Below are positions 1 through 9,723 of a stretch of DNA of 19,042 bases, piece after piece. Made by a program: the position numbers and the translations under genes. Numbering within the stretch: the first letter of the stretch is position 1; every line of letters starts with the position of its first letter. The stretch comes from Proteobacteria bacterium UBA3588 (lineage in GTDB: Bacteria > Pseudomonadota > Gammaproteobacteria > Thiohalomonadales > Thiohalomonadaceae): NCBI GenBank assembly GCA_002376325.1, contig DFMR01000164.1, positions 3,743 to 22,784 on the forward strand, read 5' to 3'. The notes beneath the pieces are model-generated. The model did not search any database. It was given only the letters and a program-made list of their open reading frames with translations, and had not been told where the DNA came from.

Positions 1-325
1 GGGCGAACCGCCTCCAGGAAGCGTCATCGTTACCCCGCAAGTGGACTGGCCGGACGATCTGCCGGAGATCATTTATATCGATCACTTTGGCAATGCGCTT
101 ACGGGGATGCGCGCCGATAAGTTAACACCGACCGATCATATTCAGGTCGGTACGCATAAATTGGCCTATGCACCGACATTTGGAGCGGCTGAACAGGGGA
201 TGGCATTTTGGTATCGGAACGCCAATGGCCTGATCGAACTGGCAGTCAATCAAGGGAGTGCAGCTACTCAATTGGGGCTGGCCATTGGTGAGACCATCGC
301 GCTCGTCGGACACTCCATATCCTAG
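1..325 (+). CDS. SAM hydrolase (adenosine-forming, DUF62 family), C-terminal part; 5' end outside window
   Basis: The reading frame is open from base 2 to the TAG at 323-325, so this is the 3' end of a gene that starts upstream. The internal GTG at 41 is not a credible start. The visible residues match the C-terminal beta-barrel domain of the SAM hydroxide adenosyltransferase / chlorinase / fluorinase fold: IIYIDHFGNALT, where the FGN segment helps bind the adenosyl moiety, then a GMAFWYRNANGLIELAVNQG strand pair and a GLAIGETIAL ending. Known family members hydrolyse S-adenosylmethionine to adenosine and methionine. The N-terminal catalytic residues lie outside the window, so activity cannot be confirmed. 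The gene converges on uvrA, and no clear terminator is visible between them. Confidence 0.82.
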   Translation, partial: GEPPPGSVIVTPQVDWPDDLPEIIYIDHFGNALTGMRADKLTPTDHIQVGTHKLAYAPTFGAAEQGMAFWYRNANGLIELAVNQGSAATQLGLAIGETIALVGHSIS

Positions 326-507
326 CCTGCAGGTCGGCAATCCTTGAAGGAAGTACCAGACGCATTGGTAGATTACTGTCGGCAGGTTTTATTATCGTGG
401 CTTCGTTCGGTTTATCACGACCGGATAGGAATTGCCGCCAGTTGCATAGAGGTAAGGGGAAACAGGCCTGGCGGTTCTGCCCCCACCTTGTCCACTAGCT
501 TCACGGC
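326..507. other. convergent intergenic gap with no recognised element
   Basis: This gap separates the 3' ends of two convergent genes. Short direct repeats (GTCGGCAAT near 329 and GTCGGCAGG near 379) and a weak GGCGGTTCTGCC dyad near 470 are visible. Neither has a convincing stem plus T-run, so the terminators of the two genes are not identified. Confidence 0.4.
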
Positions 508-3381
<2,874 letters not shown>

Positions 3382-3416
3382 GCGTAATATTGACACAGTC
3401 TTAAACTCAACTTGCT

Positions 3417-3446
3417 AATATACGCCGGACGTGAACTGCAACGCAA
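3417..3446 (-). promoter_or_regulatory. candidate uvrA promoter
   Basis: On the minus strand a TTGCGT (3441-3446) is followed after 18 bp by TATATT (3417-3422). The -10 matches five of six consensus bases and the -35 matches three. Transcription would start near 3410, giving a leader of about 30 nt to the ATG. This is sequence resemblance only. Confidence 0.3.
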
Positions 3447-3479
3447 AATATTTCCTGATTTTCTGCGGGGTTACATCTG

Positions 3480-4904
3480 ATGAATGACATAAGTATGACG
3501 GCGCTGGAGCGTCGTTCGGCCTTCTCACTGGCCAGCATCTACTCCTTTCGGATGCTCGGCCTGTTTATGATCATGCCGGTCTTCGCCCTCTACGCGCACG
3601 GGATCAAGGGCGTGACCCCGACCATGATCGGTCTGGCACTCGGTATTTACGGTTTGACCCAGGCCATTTTCCAGATCCCCTTCGGCATGCTCTCTGATCG
3701 CATCGGGCGCAAGCCGGTAATCACCTTCGGCCTGCTCATCTTCGCCATCGGCAGCGCCGTGGCCGCGCTGGCGACCTCGGCCAACAATATGCACGGCATC
3801 ATCATCGGCCGCGCCCTGCAGGGCGGCGGCGCGGTGGGCGCGGCGGTGCTGGCCACGGCGGCGGATCTCTCGCGCGAAGAACACCGCCTCAAAGTAATGG
3901 CCATTATCGGCATGACCATCGGCGTGTCGTTCTCCGTCGCCATGGTCGGCGGGCCGCTGCTCAACGGTTGGATTGGCCTGTCGGGGATCTTCTGGCTGAC
4001 CACCATCCTGGGTCTGGGCGGCATCGTCGTGCTGCAATTCTGGGTGCCGACGCCGAAACATTCGCGCCTGCATCGTGACACCGAAGCCGTGCCGGCCCAG
4101 TTCAAGAACGTACTGGCCGATACCCAGCTGCTGCGCCTGGACCTCGGCATCTTCACCATGCATCTGGTGCTCACCGCCTTGTTCGTGGCGCTGCCGGTGG
4201 CGCTGCGCGACGTCGCCGGTCTGCCGGAGGAGCATCACTGGTATGTCTACCTGCCGGTCATGGTCCTGGGCTTTCTCTCCATGGTGCCGTTCATCATCAT
4301 TGCGGAGAAAAAGCGGCGCATGAAGCAGATATTCACCGGCGCCATTGCCGTGCTGGGGATGGCCACCCTCGGCCTCTACGAGTTCCATGGCTCCATCGTC
4401 GGCATCGTCATCGCCCTGTGGCTGTTCTTCGGCGCCTTTAACCTGCTGGAGGCCAGTCTGCCTTCGCTGATCTCCAAGCTGGCCCCGACCCAGTCCAAGG
4501 GTACCGCCATGGGCGTCTATTCCAGCTCCCAGTTTCTGGGGATATTCGTCGGCGGCTGGGCCGGCGGCTGGATGTTCCAGCACCACGGCTTCAGCGGCGT
4601 GTTCCTGTTCTGCGCCGCTGCGATCGGCATTTGGCTGCTGGCCGCGCTGACCATGCGCAATCCGCGCTATCTGAGCACCTTCCTGCTCAACGTCGGCGAC
4701 GTCGACGCGGCTCGCGCCCGGCAGTTGGACGCGGAGCTGACCCAGATCCAGGGCGTGGCCGAGGCCGTGGTCCTGCCCGAGGACGGCGTGGCCTATCTCA
4801 AGGTCGACCTCAAGACCCTGGACCGCGAGCGCCTGGAGTCCTACTCCGTCTACAAGGACGAGGAGAGCGCCGGCGACGCCAACGGATCGACCGTTCACGC
4901 CTGA
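3480..4904 (+). CDS. yajR: YajR-type MFS transporter with C-terminal YAM domain
   Basis: Twelve-helix major facilitator superfamily inner-membrane transporter of 474 aa, probably a proton-driven antiporter; substrate unknown. The N terminus (MTALERRS, FRMLGLFMIMPV) resembles E. coli YajR closely. MFS motif A is GMLSDRIGRKP at 69-79. Hydrophobic segments fill roughly 15-190 and 220-392, with a central cytoplasmic loop near 190-215. After the last helix, residues about 400-457 form a soluble domain (DVDAARARQLDAEL ... GVAEAVVLPEDGVAYLKVD) that corresponds to the ferredoxin-like YajR-added-motif domain. The ATG at 3480 lacks a strong Shine-Dalgarno; ATG 3495 is an alternative. Position between uvrA and ssb is conserved in pseudomonads. 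GC at third positions is very high. Confidence 0.9.
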   Translation: MNDISMTALERRSAFSLASIYSFRMLGLFMIMPVFALYAHGIKGVTPTMIGLALGIYGLTQAIFQIPFGMLSDRIGRKPVITFGLLIFAIGSAVAALATSANNMHGIIIGRALQGGGAVGAAVLATAADLSREEHRLKVMAIIGMTIGVSFSVAMVGGPLLNGWIGLSGIFWLTTILGLGGIVVLQFWVPTPKHSRLHRDTEAVPAQFKNVLADTQLLRLDLGIFTMHLVLTALFVALPVALRDVAGLPEEHHWYVYLPVMVLGFLSMVPFIIIAEKKRRMKQIFTGAIAVLGMATLGLYEFHGSIVGIVIALWLFFGAFNLLEASLPSLISKLAPTQSKGTAMGVYSSSQFLGIFVGGWAGGWMFQHHGFSGVFLFCAAAIGIWLLAALTMRNPRYLSTFLLNVGDVDAARARQLDAELTQIQGVAEAVVLPEDGVAYLKVDLKTLDRERLESYSVYKDEESAGDANGSTVHA

Positions 4905-4921
4905 TCCACGCGTGGTATGAT
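4894..4921 (+). promoter_or_regulatory. candidate ssb promoter (extended -10)
   Basis: TATGAT at 4916-4921 is preceded by TGG, giving the TGn extended -10 form. TTCACG at 4894-4899 (four of six matches to TTGACA) lies 16 bp upstream. The site overlaps the end of yajR and would start the ssb message near 4928. Confidence 0.5.
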
Positions 4922-4930
4922 ATTCGGAAC

Positions 4931-4971
4931 CCGCCCTGCGGTCCGGCGCCCAACCGGGTGCCGCGGGGCGG
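4931..4971 (+). other. GC-rich hairpin in the ssb leader
   Basis: An outer stem pairs CCGCCCTGC (4931-4939) with GCGGGGCGG (4963-4971) through one U·G pair. After a 5-nt bulge on the left, an inner stem pairs GGCGCCC (4945-4951) with GGGTGCC (4956-4962), again with one G·U pair, around an AACC loop. No T-run follows, so it is not a standard terminator. It lies between the predicted ssb transcription start and the Shine-Dalgarno at about 5002-5008. Confidence 0.5.
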
Positions 4972-5012
4972 CGAGCTGTTATCACGCGGACACAAGTTAA
5001 CGGGAGAGTTCC

Positions 5013-5528
5013 ATGGCGAGGGGGATCAACAAGGTCATACTGGTAGGCAATCTGGGCAAGGACCCGGAGGTGCGCTATACCTCAAGCGGTACGGCGGTCG
5101 CCAACATTACCATCGCCACCAGCGAACAGTGGAAGGACAAGCAGTCCGGCCAGACCCAGGAACGGACGGAATGGCACAACGTGGTGTTCTATAACCGTTT
5201 GGCGGAGATCGTCGGCGAGTATTTGCGTAAGGGTTCGCAGGTCTACGTGGAAGGCAGCTTGCGTACGCGCAAGTGGCAGGATAAGAGCGGCAATGATCGC
5301 TATACCACCGAGATCATCGCCAACGAGATGCAGATGCTGGGCGGCCGCGGTGGCAGCGGCGCGGCGGCCGGCGGTACCGCCGAGTTTAATCAAAACTACA
5401 ACGCCGGTGCCAACGCTGGTGCCAACACCGGTGCCGCCGCTAATGCGGGCGGCGGTCAGCGCGCTGCCGGCGGCAGTACTGGCGGTGGCGGCAATTTTGA
5501 TGATTTCGACGACGATATTCCGTTCTGA
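5013..5528 (+). CDS. ssb: single-stranded DNA-binding protein
   Basis: SSB of 171 aa; it coats single-stranded DNA and recruits replication, recombination and repair partners. The OB fold occupies about residues 1-110 (INKVILVGNLGKDPEVRY ... YLRKGSQVYVEGSLRTRKW). Tryptophans at 40, 54 and 88 correspond to the DNA-stacking ones of the E. coli protein. A Gly/Ala/Asn-rich linker (about 111-160) leads to the acidic tip DDFDDDIPF, which binds partner proteins. The ATG at 5013 has a GGGAGAG Shine-Dalgarno just upstream. It has its own candidate promoter and terminator, so it is probably monocistronic. It is separated from uvrA by yajR, unlike the direct divergence seen in enterics. Confidence 0.98.
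   Translation: MARGINKVILVGNLGKDPEVRYTSSGTAVANITIATSEQWKDKQSGQTQERTEWHNVVFYNRLAEIVGEYLRKGSQVYVEGSLRTRKWQDKSGNDRYTTEIIANEMQMLGGRGGSGAAAGGTAEFNQNYNAGANAGANTGAAANAGGGQRAAGGSTGGGGNFDDFDDDIPF
5400..5435 (+). repeat. three 12-bp tandem repeats in the ssb linker
   Basis: The units AACGCCGGTGCC (5400-5411), AACGCTGGTGCC (5412-5423) and AACACCGGTGCC (5424-5435) differ by one or two bases and encode NAGA, NAGA and NTGA. They lie in the disordered linker, where length change in steps of four residues should be tolerated. Confidence 0.8.
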
Positions 5529-5564
5529 CGAACATCGTATAGCAGCAATAATAGTGTAAATAAG

Positions 5565-5598
5565 ACCCCGGTAGTTATTGTTTCTACTGGGGTTTTTG
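5565..5598 (+). terminator. rho-independent terminator of ssb
   Basis: ACCCCGGTAG (5565-5574) pairs with CTACTGGGGT (5584-5593), ten pairs including one G·U, around a 9-nt loop. A run of T follows to 5597. It lies 36 bp after the ssb stop and separates ssb from the rfb genes. Confidence 0.9.
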
Positions 5599-5735
5599 CT
5601 TTTACCCGTAAAAATATGGCATCTTATCGCTATGTGCACCGCTCGTATGTCGGTCGATTGGGGGGCAACGGGCGGGCGCGGATAAACAGACGTTTTTTTG
5701 CAGCGCGACGCACGACGGAAAGAGTACAACGACAC

Positions 5736-6794
5736 ATGACAATCGTAGTAACGGGTGGGGCGGGCTTTATCGGCTCGAATTTCGTGCTTGGCTGGCTGGC
5801 CGGTTCCGACGAGCCAGTGGTCAATCTCGATCGATTGACTTACGCAGGCAACCTGGCGAATCTGGCCTCGGTGGCCGACGACGCGCGTCATATTTTCGTG
5901 CGGGGCGACATTGCAGATGATGCGTTGGTCGGTTCGCTGCTCAAGACGCACCGTCCGCGCGCCATCGTCAATTTTGCCGCCGAATCCCATGTCGATCGTT
6001 CCATTCACGGCCCGGAAGATTTCATTCAGACCAATATAGTCGGGACATTTCGTCTGCTGGAGTCTGTGCGCGGTTATTGGAACGAGTTGCCCGAAGCGGA
6101 ACGGGACGCCTTTCGCTTTCTCCATGTCTCTACCGACGAGGTCTATGGTTCGCTCGCTAGCGATGAGCCGGCGTTCAAGGAGACCAATCGCTACGAACCC
6201 AACAGTCCCTACTCGGCATCGAAAGCCGCTTCCGATCATCTTGTCCGTGCTTATCACCACACCTACGGTTTGCCAGTGCTCACCACCAACTGCTCCAATA
6301 ACTACGGTCCCTACCAGTTTCCGGAGAAACTGATCCCGCTGGTGATCCACAATGCCTTGGCGGGCAGAGCGCTGCCGATATACGGCGATGGCCGAAATGT
6401 GCGCGACTGGCTCTACGTCGGCGATCACTGCACCGGAATCCAGCGCGTGTTGGAGGCCGGGCGCAGTGGCGAAACCTATAACATCGGCGGCTGGAACGAG
6501 ATGGCGAATATCGATGTCGTGCATGCCGTGTGCGATATCCTCGACCGGGCGTGTCCCAAGGCCGCGGGCGGCAGCTACCGGACCCAAGTCACTTTCGTCA
6601 AGGATCGGCCCGGCCACGATCAGCGTTACGCTATAGATGCCACCAAGATCGAGCGTGAACTGGGTTGGCGTCCGCAGCAAACCTTTGCCAGCGGCATTGA
6701 GACGACCGTGCGCTGGTATCTAGACCATCAGGATTGGGTTGATAGCGTCACCAACGGTAGTTACCGTGACTGGGTTGCAACACAATACGCTTAG
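5736..6794 (+). CDS. rfbB: dTDP-glucose 4,6-dehydratase
   Basis: Extended short-chain dehydrogenase/reductase enzyme (RmlB) that uses NAD to convert dTDP-glucose to dTDP-4-keto-6-deoxy-glucose, step 2 of the dTDP-rhamnose route. The protein has 352 aa from the ATG at 5736; the frame is open further upstream to 5616, but only MTIVVTGGAGFIGSNF aligns with the family. The Rossmann motif TGGAGFIG is at 6-13, the catalytic STDEVYG gives T133, D134 and E135, and YSASK gives Y159 and K163. NNYGPYQFPEKLIP is the usual substrate-loop signature. A GGAAAGAG near 5717 could be a loose ribosome site. It is the first gene of an rfbB-A-C cassette, with somewhat lower GC3 than its core-gene neighbours by eye. 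Confidence 0.97.
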   Translation: MTIVVTGGAGFIGSNFVLGWLAGSDEPVVNLDRLTYAGNLANLASVADDARHIFVRGDIADDALVGSLLKTHRPRAIVNFAAESHVDRSIHGPEDFIQTNIVGTFRLLESVRGYWNELPEAERDAFRFLHVSTDEVYGSLASDEPAFKETNRYEPNSPYSASKAASDHLVRAYHHTYGLPVLTTNCSNNYGPYQFPEKLIPLVIHNALAGRALPIYGDGRNVRDWLYVGDHCTGIQRVLEAGRSGETYNIGGWNEMANIDVVHAVCDILDRACPKAAGGSYRTQVTFVKDRPGHDQRYAIDATKIERELGWRPQQTFASGIETTVRWYLDHQDWVDSVTNGSYRDWVATQYA

Positions 6795-6894
6795 ACGCGG
6801 TGGCGCGTGGCGCCGGAGTATGTCGTTGGGGATGGTCCGTGGACAGTCGCAGTGATGCCGGCGCCGGCCGAATGGTGAGTGGGAAACGCGAGCA

Positions 6895-7776
6895 ATGAAA
6901 AGAAAGGGCATAATCCTCGCCGGCGGTTCCGGCACACGCCTCTACCCGGCCACGTTATCGGTCTCGAAGCAGCTGTTGCCGATCTTCGACAAGCCGATGA
7001 TCTACTACCCGCTGTCCACCCTGATGCTGGCCGGGATTCGCGATATCCTTATCATCTCTACGCCGTTGGATACCCCCCGTTTTGAACAGCTTTTGGGCAG
7101 CGGTGAACAATGGGGGCTGAATCTTTCGTACGCGGTACAGCCGTCACCGGGCGGGCTTGCACAGGCGTTCCTGATCGGCGAATCCTTCATTGATGACGGT
7201 CTGGCGACGCTGGTACTGGGCGATAACATCTTCTATGGCCATGATTTCGATCGATTGCTTGCTCATGCGGCGCAACGTATCGACGGCGCATCGGTATTCG
7301 CCTATCACGTAAGCGATCCGCAGCGTTATGGGGTCGTGCAGTTCGACCCCGCCGGCAAGGCAGTGAGCATCGAAGAAAAACCGGAGCGTCCAAGATCGAA
7401 CTATGCCGTCACAGGGCTCTACTTTTATGACCGACAAGTGGTGGACATGGCGAAAAGTCTGGCGCCATCGGCGCGTGGCGAGCTTGAGATTTCGGACATC
7501 AATCGGCTCTACCTCGAACAGGGTGCGCTGTCGGTTGAAATCATGGGACGCGGTTACGCGTGGTTGGATACCGGCACCCACGAGTCGATGCTGGCGGCGA
7601 GCGAGTTCGTACATACGATCGAACGCCGACAGGGGCTGAAAATTGCCTGTCCGGAAGAGATTGCCTACCGCCAAAAGTGGATCGATGCGGCGCAACTGGA
7701 ACAGCTTGCCGCCGCGTTGTCGAAGAACGGCTATGGACAGTATCTTCTTAATCTTCTGCACGACGCCGTTTATTGA
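6895..7776 (+). CDS. rfbA: glucose-1-phosphate thymidylyltransferase
   Basis: RmlA, 293 aa: couples glucose-1-phosphate to dTTP to make dTDP-glucose, the first step of dTDP-sugar synthesis. The nucleotide loop GGSGTRLYP is at 10-18, metal-binding D110 lies in LGDNIFYG, EKP (161-163) contacts the sugar, and GYAWLDTGTH (220-229) carries the second metal aspartate D225. Length and ending (YGQYL near the C terminus) are normal for the long RmlA form. A GAGTGGGA Shine-Dalgarno lies about 10 nt before the ATG. It follows rfbB by 100 bp, where many clusters carry rfbD; no remnant of that gene is visible. It overlaps rfbC by one base, so the two are translationally coupled. Confidence 0.97.
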   Translation: MKRKGIILAGGSGTRLYPATLSVSKQLLPIFDKPMIYYPLSTLMLAGIRDILIISTPLDTPRFEQLLGSGEQWGLNLSYAVQPSPGGLAQAFLIGESFIDDGLATLVLGDNIFYGHDFDRLLAHAAQRIDGASVFAYHVSDPQRYGVVQFDPAGKAVSIEEKPERPRSNYAVTGLYFYDRQVVDMAKSLAPSARGELEISDINRLYLEQGALSVEIMGRGYAWLDTGTHESMLAASEFVHTIERRQGLKIACPEEIAYRQKWIDAAQLEQLAAALSKNGYGQYLLNLLHDAVY

Positions 7777-8327
7777 TGCCGATGAATATCACGCCGCTCG
7801 CCATTCCTGATGTCCTGCTGTTGCAGCCGCGAGTGTTCGGCGATGCACGGGGGTTTTTTTTCGAAAGTTACAATCACCGTGCCTTCAGCGACGCGGCCGG
7901 CATTGAGACAGCGTTCGTACAAGACAACCATTCGCGTTCGATGAAGGGGGTGTTGCGCGGCTTGCACTATCAGATACAGCATGCACAGGGGAAACTGGTG
8001 CGTGTCGTTGTCGGCGAAGTATTCGATGTCGCCGTGGATTTGCGCAAGGGCTCGCCGACGTTCGGACAGTGGGTGGCCGACGTTCTTTCCGCGGAGAACA
8101 AGAACCAGCTCTGGATCCCGGCCGGATTCGCCCACGGATTCGTGGTGTTGTCGGATGTCGCGGAGGTTCTTTATAAGACCAGCGACTATTGGTCGCCGCA
8201 GCACGAACGCTGCATCCGGTGGGACGATCCGACGCTCAATATCGCTTGGCCGTTCGATGGCGAGCCGACGTTGTCCGATAAGGATCGACAGGGTGTGGCA
8301 TTCGCAGACGCGGAGGTGTTTTCCTGA
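7776..8327 (+). CDS. rfbC: dTDP-4-dehydrorhamnose 3,5-epimerase
   Basis: RmlC cupin enzyme of 183 aa that epimerises C3 and C5 of dTDP-4-keto-6-deoxy-glucose. The start is the ATG of a TGATG overlap with rfbA; an ATG at 7782 (MNITPLAIPDV) fits the usual family N terminus equally well, and the TTG at 7773 is unlikely. The cupin signature is clear: RVFGDARGFFFESYN, GVLRGLHYQ with catalytic His64, GEVFDVAVDLRKGSPTFG, and WIPAGFAHGFVVLS. LYKTSDYWSP supplies the catalytic tyrosine (Y138). It ends the cassette and is followed by a strong terminator. The product normally goes to RfbD, which is not encoded in this window. Confidence 0.96.
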   Translation: MPMNITPLAIPDVLLLQPRVFGDARGFFFESYNHRAFSDAAGIETAFVQDNHSRSMKGVLRGLHYQIQHAQGKLVRVVVGEVFDVAVDLRKGSPTFGQWVADVLSAENKNQLWIPAGFAHGFVVLSDVAEVLYKTSDYWSPQHERCIRWDDPTLNIAWPFDGEPTLSDKDRQGVAFADAEVFS

Positions 8328-8422
8328 GTGCAGCCAAGCTGCGGCCGGGTAGCGGAGCGGGGCGCGGGAGCAATGCGCGACAACCGTGAGTGAAACATCG
8401 TTTGCCGTGCGTTGCGGCGATG

Positions 8423-8451
8423 AAAAAGCCGACACTGGGTCGGCTTTTTTT
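8423..8451. terminator. bidirectional terminator between rfbC and tRNA-Pro
   Basis: AAAAAGCCGAC (8423-8433) pairs with GTCGGCTTTTT (8439-8449) around a 5-nt loop. The GC core GCCGAC/GTCGGC is flanked by T-runs on both strands, so it can end rfbC transcripts on the plus strand and tRNA-Pro (with ispB) on the minus strand. Confidence 0.9.
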
Positions 8452-8454
8452 GTT

Positions 8455-8531
8455 TGGTCGGGGTGATAGGATTTGAACCTACGGCCCCTGCGTCCCGAAC
8501 GCAGTGCTCTACCAGGCTGAGCTACACCCCG
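8455..8531 (-). tRNA. tRNA-Pro (anticodon CGG)
   Basis: The minus strand folds as a 77-nt cloverleaf. Acceptor strand CGGGGTG pairs with CACCCCG, the D arm reads AGCTCAGCCTGGTAGAGC, and the anticodon stem CTGCG/CGCAG closes the loop TTCGGGA, giving anticodon CGG. The T arm contains GGTTCAAATCC, and the CCA end is encoded. It decodes CCG. It begins only 10 bp after the ispB stop on the same strand, with no evident promoter between, so it is probably cut from an ispB-tRNA transcript. Confidence 0.97.
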
Positions 8532-8541
8532 TAAATTTGAA

Positions 8542-9510
8542 TCAGTACGCGCGGGCGACCGAGAATTCGGCCAGCGCCATGAGTGCCTCTTTATACGGCG
8601 AATTCGGGAAATTCGCCAGTTCGGCCAGGGCGCGATCCGCTTCGACCCGTGCGGAGCGCGAAGTGTACGCGATGGCGCCGGTGGATTCAATGGCGGCGGT
8701 AATTTCCGCCATATTTTCCTTTCCGCCATTTTCGATAGCGTGGCGGATCAGCGCCGCCTGCTCCGGCGAGCCGTGGTGCATGGCGTAGAGCAACGGCAGA
8801 GTCGGCTTGCCCTCGGCCAAGTCGTCGCCGATGTTCTTGCCCAACTGTTCGGAGGAGGCGCTGTAGTCCAGCACGTCGTCGATGAGCTGGAAGGCTGTGC
8901 CCAGATGCATGCCGTAGCGGGCCATGGCGGTCTCTTCTTCCGCCGGGCGACCGGCGAGTACCGCGCCGAGCTGGCTGGCAGCCTCGAACAGCTTGGCCGT
9001 CTTATAGCGGATGACGTCCATATAGCGCTCTTCGGTCGTTTCCGGATCGTGGCAGTTGAGCAGCTGCAACACTTCGCCCTCGGCGATGGTGTTGGTGGCG
9101 TTGGAGAGGATCTCCATCACCCGCATGTTGCCGACGTCCACCATCATCTGGAAGGCGCGGGAGTAGAGGAAATCGCCCACCAGTACGCTGGCCTCGTTGC
9201 CGAACACGGCGTTGGCGCTCTGCTTGCCACGCCGCATATCCGAGGCATCGACCACATCGTCGTGCAACAGGGTAGCGGTATGGATGAATTCGATGACCGC
9301 GGCCAGATCCAGGTGGCGATTCTCCCTATAACCCACGGCACGGGCGGAGAGTAACACCAGGATGGGGCGTAGCCGTTTGCCGCCATTGTTGATGATGTAG
9401 TGGCTGATCTGGTTGATGAGGACCACGTTGGAGGCGAGGCGCTCCTGGATCAGGCGGTCGACGGCCTGTTTGTCGTCGGTGATGAGGTCTAGAACCTGTT
9501 CGATGTCCAT
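8542..9510 (-). CDS. ispB: polyprenyl (octaprenyl) diphosphate synthase
   Basis: Trans-prenyltransferase of 322 aa that extends farnesyl diphosphate with isopentenyl units to make the side chain of ubiquinone and menaquinone. Motifs in order: GGKRLRP (43-49), the first Asp-rich motif LLHDDVVD (D84, D85, D88), GDFLYSRAFQMMV (112-124), and the second Asp-rich motif QLIDDVLD (208-215). The residues upstream of the first Asp-rich motif are small, as expected for a long-chain enzyme. Product chain length (C40 or other) cannot be read from the sequence. It is divergent from rplU, an arrangement conserved in many gammaproteobacteria. No strong Shine-Dalgarno precedes the ATG at 9510. Confidence 0.96.
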   Translation of the reverse strand: MDIEQVLDLITDDKQAVDRLIQERLASNVVLINQISHYIINNGGKRLRPILVLLSARAVGYRENRHLDLAAVIEFIHTATLLHDDVVDASDMRRGKQSANAVFGNEASVLVGDFLYSRAFQMMVDVGNMRVMEILSNATNTIAEGEVLQLLNCHDPETTEERYMDVIRYKTAKLFEAASQLGAVLAGRPAEEETAMARYGMHLGTAFQLIDDVLDYSASSEQLGKNIGDDLAEGKPTLPLLYAMHHGSPEQAALIRHAIENGGKENMAEITAAIESTGAIAYTSRSARVEADRALAELANFPNSPYKEALMALAEFSVARAY

Positions 9511-9551
9511 CTATTGCGCGGTCTGAGCGGTCACTCGGTGCAAAAGGGAGC

Positions 9552-9580
9552 ATGCTAGGTAAGGGGCGCGGTAGTGTCAA
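9552..9580 (-). promoter_or_regulatory. ispB promoter
   Basis: On the minus strand a perfect TTGACA (9575-9580) is followed after 17 bp by TAGCAT (9552-9557, four of six). Transcription would start near 9545, about 35 nt before the ispB ATG. Confidence 0.65.
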
Positions 9581-9597
9581 GTGACGCCGCTTCCCGC

Positions 9598-9603
9598 TAT
9601 AAT
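9598..9603 (+). promoter_or_regulatory. possible upstream rplU -10 box
   Basis: A perfect TATAAT lies here. The best -35 partner is GTGTCA (9574-9579, 18-bp spacer, four of six), which overlaps the ispB -35 on the other strand. It may be a second rplU promoter or chance. Confidence 0.35.
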
Positions 9604-9635
9604 CTCCGGCCCGGCGCTGCCGTCCCCACAAAGGT

Positions 9636-9664
9636 TTGACCTGGGGCGGCCGAGTCGCTAAAAT
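9636..9664 (+). promoter_or_regulatory. rplU-rpmA promoter
   Basis: TTGACC (9636-9641, five of six) and TAAAAT (9659-9664, five of six) are separated by exactly 17 bp. The predicted start near 9671 leaves a leader of about 50 nt before rplU. This is the strongest sigma70-like site in the gap. Confidence 0.7.
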
Positions 9665-9686
9665 CGCCGGTCTTTCGGTTAGCTCT

Positions 9687-9704
9687 TTGCCCGTGTTCGG
9701 GCAA
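9687..9704 (+). other. hairpin in the rplU leader
   Basis: TTGCCCG (9687-9693) pairs perfectly with CGGGCAA (9698-9704) around TGTT. It ends 7 nt before the GGAGA Shine-Dalgarno (9712-9716) of rplU. There is no T-run, so it is a leader structure rather than a terminator. Confidence 0.6.
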
Positions 9705-9723
9705 GTCGTGTGGAGAATTGGTC

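Noticed and set aside
5616..5735. 40-codon N-terminal extension of RfbB
   Set aside because: The extra residues are basic and unlike the family; the Rossmann motif normally starts within the first ten residues, fitting the ATG at 5736.
6857..6868. 12-bp palindrome GCCGGCGCCGGC between rfbB and rfbA
   Set aside because: Short GC-only palindromes are expected in DNA of this composition; no spacing or context supports a function.
5529..8531. Possible tRNA-Pro-targeted genomic island carrying the rfb genes
   Set aside because: No copy of the tRNA 3' end was found on the far side of the cassette, and no integrase or other mobility gene is present.
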